Shown here in pieces: positions 6,610 through 8,083 of a stretch of DNA of 8,083 bases. The notes under the pieces are model-generated. The model did not search any database. It was not told the origin of the DNA and worked only from the letters and a program-made list of their open reading frames with translations. Both the position numbers and the translations under genes were made by a program. Numbering within the stretch: the first letter of the stretch is position 1; each line of letters starts with the position of its first letter. The DNA comes from DATDWC01 sp035289805 (lineage in GTDB: Bacteria; Patescibacteriota; Gracilibacteria; Peribacterales; Peribacteraceae). The stretch covers positions 1-8,083 of the forward strand of contig DATDWC010000071.1 in assembly GCA_035289805.1 (NCBI GenBank), read 5' to 3'.

Positions 6610-7025
6610 GAGGGATTGGCAGGCATTTTACTCTCATCCATATAGAACACTTCCCATCGGTGGCCATCCAGATCCTCAAAGCTATGTGCATACATCCAGT
6701 CGCCGTGAATGTCCGGATCCCTGTACACCGCACCGCCCGCAGCCACCGCCTTCTTTACCATTTCATCCACTTTGGCTCTGCTTTGGAGATGGAGGGCAGT
6801 GAGCACTTCCGTGCTCTTTTTGCTATCTGCGATCCCCTTCCCCGGATTAAACCCTACGAAGTATTTCTCGAGGAGGAGCATTGCAAAAATATTCTCACCA
6901 ATCACGAGGCACGCAGCTTTTTCGTCGGTGAATTGAGGATTAAAGGAAAATCCAAGCTTCTTCCAGAACGCCATAGTTTTCTCCAGATCCTTTACTGGAA
7001 GATTCACGAAAATTTTATCGACCAT
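6606..7025 (-). CDS. VOC-superfamily protein (glyoxalase-like, first of pair)
   Basis: A 139-residue VOC protein of the COG3607 type. It opens with KIFVNLPVKDLEKTMAFWKK (4-23), the first beta-alpha unit. NIFAMLLLEKYF (45-56) lies in the first module. It ends with AHSFEDLDGHRWEVFYMDES (113-132), where the Glu of WEVF (E125) is the usual last metal ligand of the fold. ATG 7025 was chosen although the frame stays open 72 bases further to 7097. The family's N-terminus begins at MVDKIFVNLP, the extra residues are unlike it, and a TATACT box sits 8 bases before this ATG. The gene leads a two-gene unit with the VOC gene at 6208-6609 and is divergent from the hydrolase lipoprotein gene across 122 bases. 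Members of this group are mostly uncharacterised; glyoxalase I activity should not be assumed from the fold. Confidence 0.88.
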   Translation of the reverse strand: MVDKIFVNLPVKDLEKTMAFWKKLGFSFNPQFTDEKAACLVIGENIFAMLLLEKYFVGFNPGKGIADSKKSTEVLTALHLQSRAKVDEMVKKAVAAGGAVYRDPDIHGDWMYAHSFEDLDGHRWEVFYMDESKMPANPS

Positions 7026-7033
7026 AGATGCGG

Positions 7034-7062
7034 AGTATATCGCACGGAGAGAAAGTGGTCGA
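7034..7062 (-). promoter_or_regulatory. Putative promoter of the VOC gene pair
   Basis: TCGACC (7062 down to 7057) and TATACT (7039 down to 7034) are spaced by exactly 17 bases. The -10 ends 8 bases before ATG 7025. This is the best two-box promoter of the window and supports the short start for the VOC gene. Confidence 0.5.
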
Positions 7063-7065
7063 GCA

Positions 7066-7129
7066 TTTTCGTCACAAATCCGCACTCTGTTCATCAATCG
7101 AGGAAAGATTCTTCTGTTCTTTTCGTCAC
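7066..7129 (+). repeat. 10-base direct repeat pair in the divergent VOC/hydrolase spacer
   Basis: TTTTCGTCAC occurs exactly at 7066-7075 and again at 7120-7129, 54 bases apart, about five helical turns. The first copy lies just upstream of the VOC -35 box, the second between the boxes of the hydrolase promoter. It may be a binding site for a shared regulator; chance cannot be excluded from one spacer. Confidence 0.4.
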
Positions 7130-7141
7130 CTGTAATACACT
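7113..7141 (+). promoter_or_regulatory. Putative promoter of the hydrolase lipoprotein gene
   Basis: TACACT (7136-7141) ends 6 bases before ATG 7148. The -35 place (7113-7118, TCTGTT) is poor. One copy of the TTTTCGTCAC direct repeat lies between the two boxes, so a regulator could act here. Confidence 0.4.
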
Positions 7142-7147
7142 CCGATT

Positions 7148-7996
7148 ATGCAAAAGAATCTTCTCCTCACCTTTGTTCTCCTCCTCGTCTCCTGCGCTGC
7201 TCCTCCAGGCAATCAAGAGGTCGATAATCTCAGCAATCACACAAGCGAGAGTAGTTCCGCTGCAAGTATCGATCGACTCAATAATTCCCCGCGGCATCAG
7301 GAATGGGTAGAGGTGCAGAACGGTGAGAAGACCATCCACACATGGGTCGTGTACCCGGAAACGAGTGAGAAACGCCCCGTCGTCATCCTCATCCACGAGA
7401 ATAGAGGCCTCAACGATTGGGCACGCGGAATGGCGGATCAGGTAGCGGAAGCCGGCTACATCGGAGTAGCACCGGATCTCCTCTCGGAGTTTAGTGCAGA
7501 AATGCAGCGCACGAGCGATTTCGAAAATGAGGATGTGGCGCGGGATGCGCTCTCGCAGCTTGATCCTAAGGACGTGCAATCCGATCTCCAAGCCGTCGCA
7601 GAGTATGCAAAGACGATCCCCGCAGGGAATGGAAAACTCGTCTCCGCAGGATTCTGCTGGGGAGGAGGGCAATCTTTTACGTTTGCGACGGAGAGTGATG
7701 ATCTCGCCGCGGCCATGGTGTTCTACGGTACGGGCCCCACCGATCCCGAAGCATACGAAGAAATCTCCTCACCGGTCTTTGGATTCTACGGAGGAGCGGA
7801 TGAGCGGGTAAATGCAACGATCGATGCCTCCGAAGTTGCAATGGAGGACGCGGGTAATGAGTACGACTACGTGATTTATGAGGGGGCCGGACATGCCTTT
7901 ATGCGCAGTGGCGAAGATCCCGCTGGGGATCCGGCGAACATTGCCGCTCGAAATGCCGCGTGGGAGAGAATGAAGGATATTTTGGCAAAGCTTTAA
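7148..7996 (+). CDS. Dienelactone-hydrolase-family lipoprotein
   Basis: A 282-residue alpha/beta hydrolase carried on a lipoprotein signal. Residues 1-16 are a short signal peptide ending in the lipobox LVSC, with Cys16 as the lipidated residue, followed by a Ser/Asn-rich linker to about 50. The hydrolase domain covers 51-282. HENRGL (83-88) contains the Glu that holds the nucleophile in dienelactone hydrolases. GFCWGGG (148-154) is the nucleophile elbow with C150. D218 (FYGGADER) and H249 (GAGHAFM) complete a Cys-Asp-His triad. The family cleaves lactones and esters, classically dienelactone in chloroaromatic breakdown, but many members have other or unknown ester substrates. The protein would sit on the outer face of the cytoplasmic membrane or in the periplasm. 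The gene is divergent from the VOC pair and followed after 37 bases by a further VOC gene. No Shine-Dalgarno sequence is present; TACACT lies 6 bases before the ATG. Confidence 0.9.
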   Translation: MQKNLLLTFVLLLVSCAAPPGNQEVDNLSNHTSESSSAASIDRLNNSPRHQEWVEVQNGEKTIHTWVVYPETSEKRPVVILIHENRGLNDWARGMADQVAEAGYIGVAPDLLSEFSAEMQRTSDFENEDVARDALSQLDPKDVQSDLQAVAEYAKTIPAGNGKLVSAGFCWGGGQSFTFATESDDLAAAMVFYGTGPTDPEAYEEISSPVFGFYGGADERVNATIDASEVAMEDAGNEYDYVIYEGAGHAFMRSGEDPAGDPANIAARNAAWERMKDILAKL

Positions 7997-8020
7997 ATCT
8001 GGCTTTAACGCCACCTCCTC

Positions 8021-8026
8021 TATACT
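8021..8026 (+). promoter_or_regulatory. Putative -10 element of the PhnB-like gene
   Basis: TATACT ends 7 bases before ATG 8034, the same geometry as for the other leading genes. A weak -35 candidate, CTGGCT, lies at 7999-8004 with a 16-base spacer. Confidence 0.42.
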
Positions 8027-8033
8027 GAAACCT

Positions 8034-8083
8034 ATGCAAAAAATTGTTCCCCATCTCTGGTTCGATAAAGAGGCGAAGGAAGC
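8034..8083 (+). CDS. VOC-superfamily protein (PhnB/3-dmu-9_3-mt-like), 3' end outside window
   Basis: Only the first 16 codons are in the window, starting MQKIVPHLWFDKEAKE. This matches the opening of the PhnB-like branch of the VOC superfamily (PF06983), where an initial strand ending in LWFD is followed by a helix starting with an acidic/Ala-rich stretch. It would be the third VOC gene of the neighbourhood. A TATACT box ends 7 bases before the ATG, and there is no Shine-Dalgarno sequence, as for its neighbours. It may have its own promoter or be read through from the hydrolase gene 37 bases upstream. Function is unknown for most members. Confidence is limited by the short visible part. Confidence 0.72.
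   Translation, partial: MQKIVPHLWFDKEAKE

Noticed and set aside
6660..7310. Plus-strand open frame of 216 codons spanning the VOC gene, the spacer and the hydrolase start
   Set aside because: It crosses two promoters and two real genes in the wrong frame.

Overview
The window (about half G+C, standard code with TGA used as stop) carries ten protein-coding genes packed with little space between them, two of them cut by the window edges. There are no tRNA, rRNA, CRISPR or insertion sequences, and no gene-free stretch longer than about 120 bases. The organism is bacterial. Compact genes, almost no Shine-Dalgarno sequences, and a SET-domain methyltransferase beside an ATP-grasp ligase would fit an uncultivated lineage such as a Patescibacteria/CPR member, but this placement is a low-confidence inference. 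TGA stops argue against the lineages that recode TGA.

Region 1 (2-2890, + strand) is a tightly coupled three-gene unit: a D-Ala-D-Ala-ligase-like ATP-grasp protein whose start lies outside the window, a SET-domain protein with an intact post-SET zinc site, and a class I SAM methyltransferase. The gap between the first two is 4 bases, and the last two overlap as ATGA. A ligase and two different methyltransferases in one unit suggest a peptide- or protein-modifying pathway whose substrate is not visible here. This is the best candidate for an undescribed system.

Region 2 (2882-5277, - strand) is a two-gene operon: an M42 zinc aminopeptidase followed by a glutamate/aspartate-type cation symporter, with stop and start sharing one base. 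The symporter ends tail-to-tail with the methyltransferase, with a 9-base overlap. Region 3 (5319-6152, - strand) is a lone Bro-N/DinD-like gene with no phage genes around it.

Region 4 (6208-8083) has two coupled VOC-superfamily genes on the - strand, divergent from a dienelactone-hydrolase-type lipoprotein on the + strand. A third VOC (PhnB-like) gene follows and runs off the window. Together these look like a small-molecule or electrophile-handling neighbourhood.

A signal runs across the window: every gene that heads a visible transcription unit, plus the symporter, has a TATAAT-like -10 hexamer ending 6-9 bases before its ATG, and no gene has a convincing Shine-Dalgarno sequence. This points to widespread leaderless translation.
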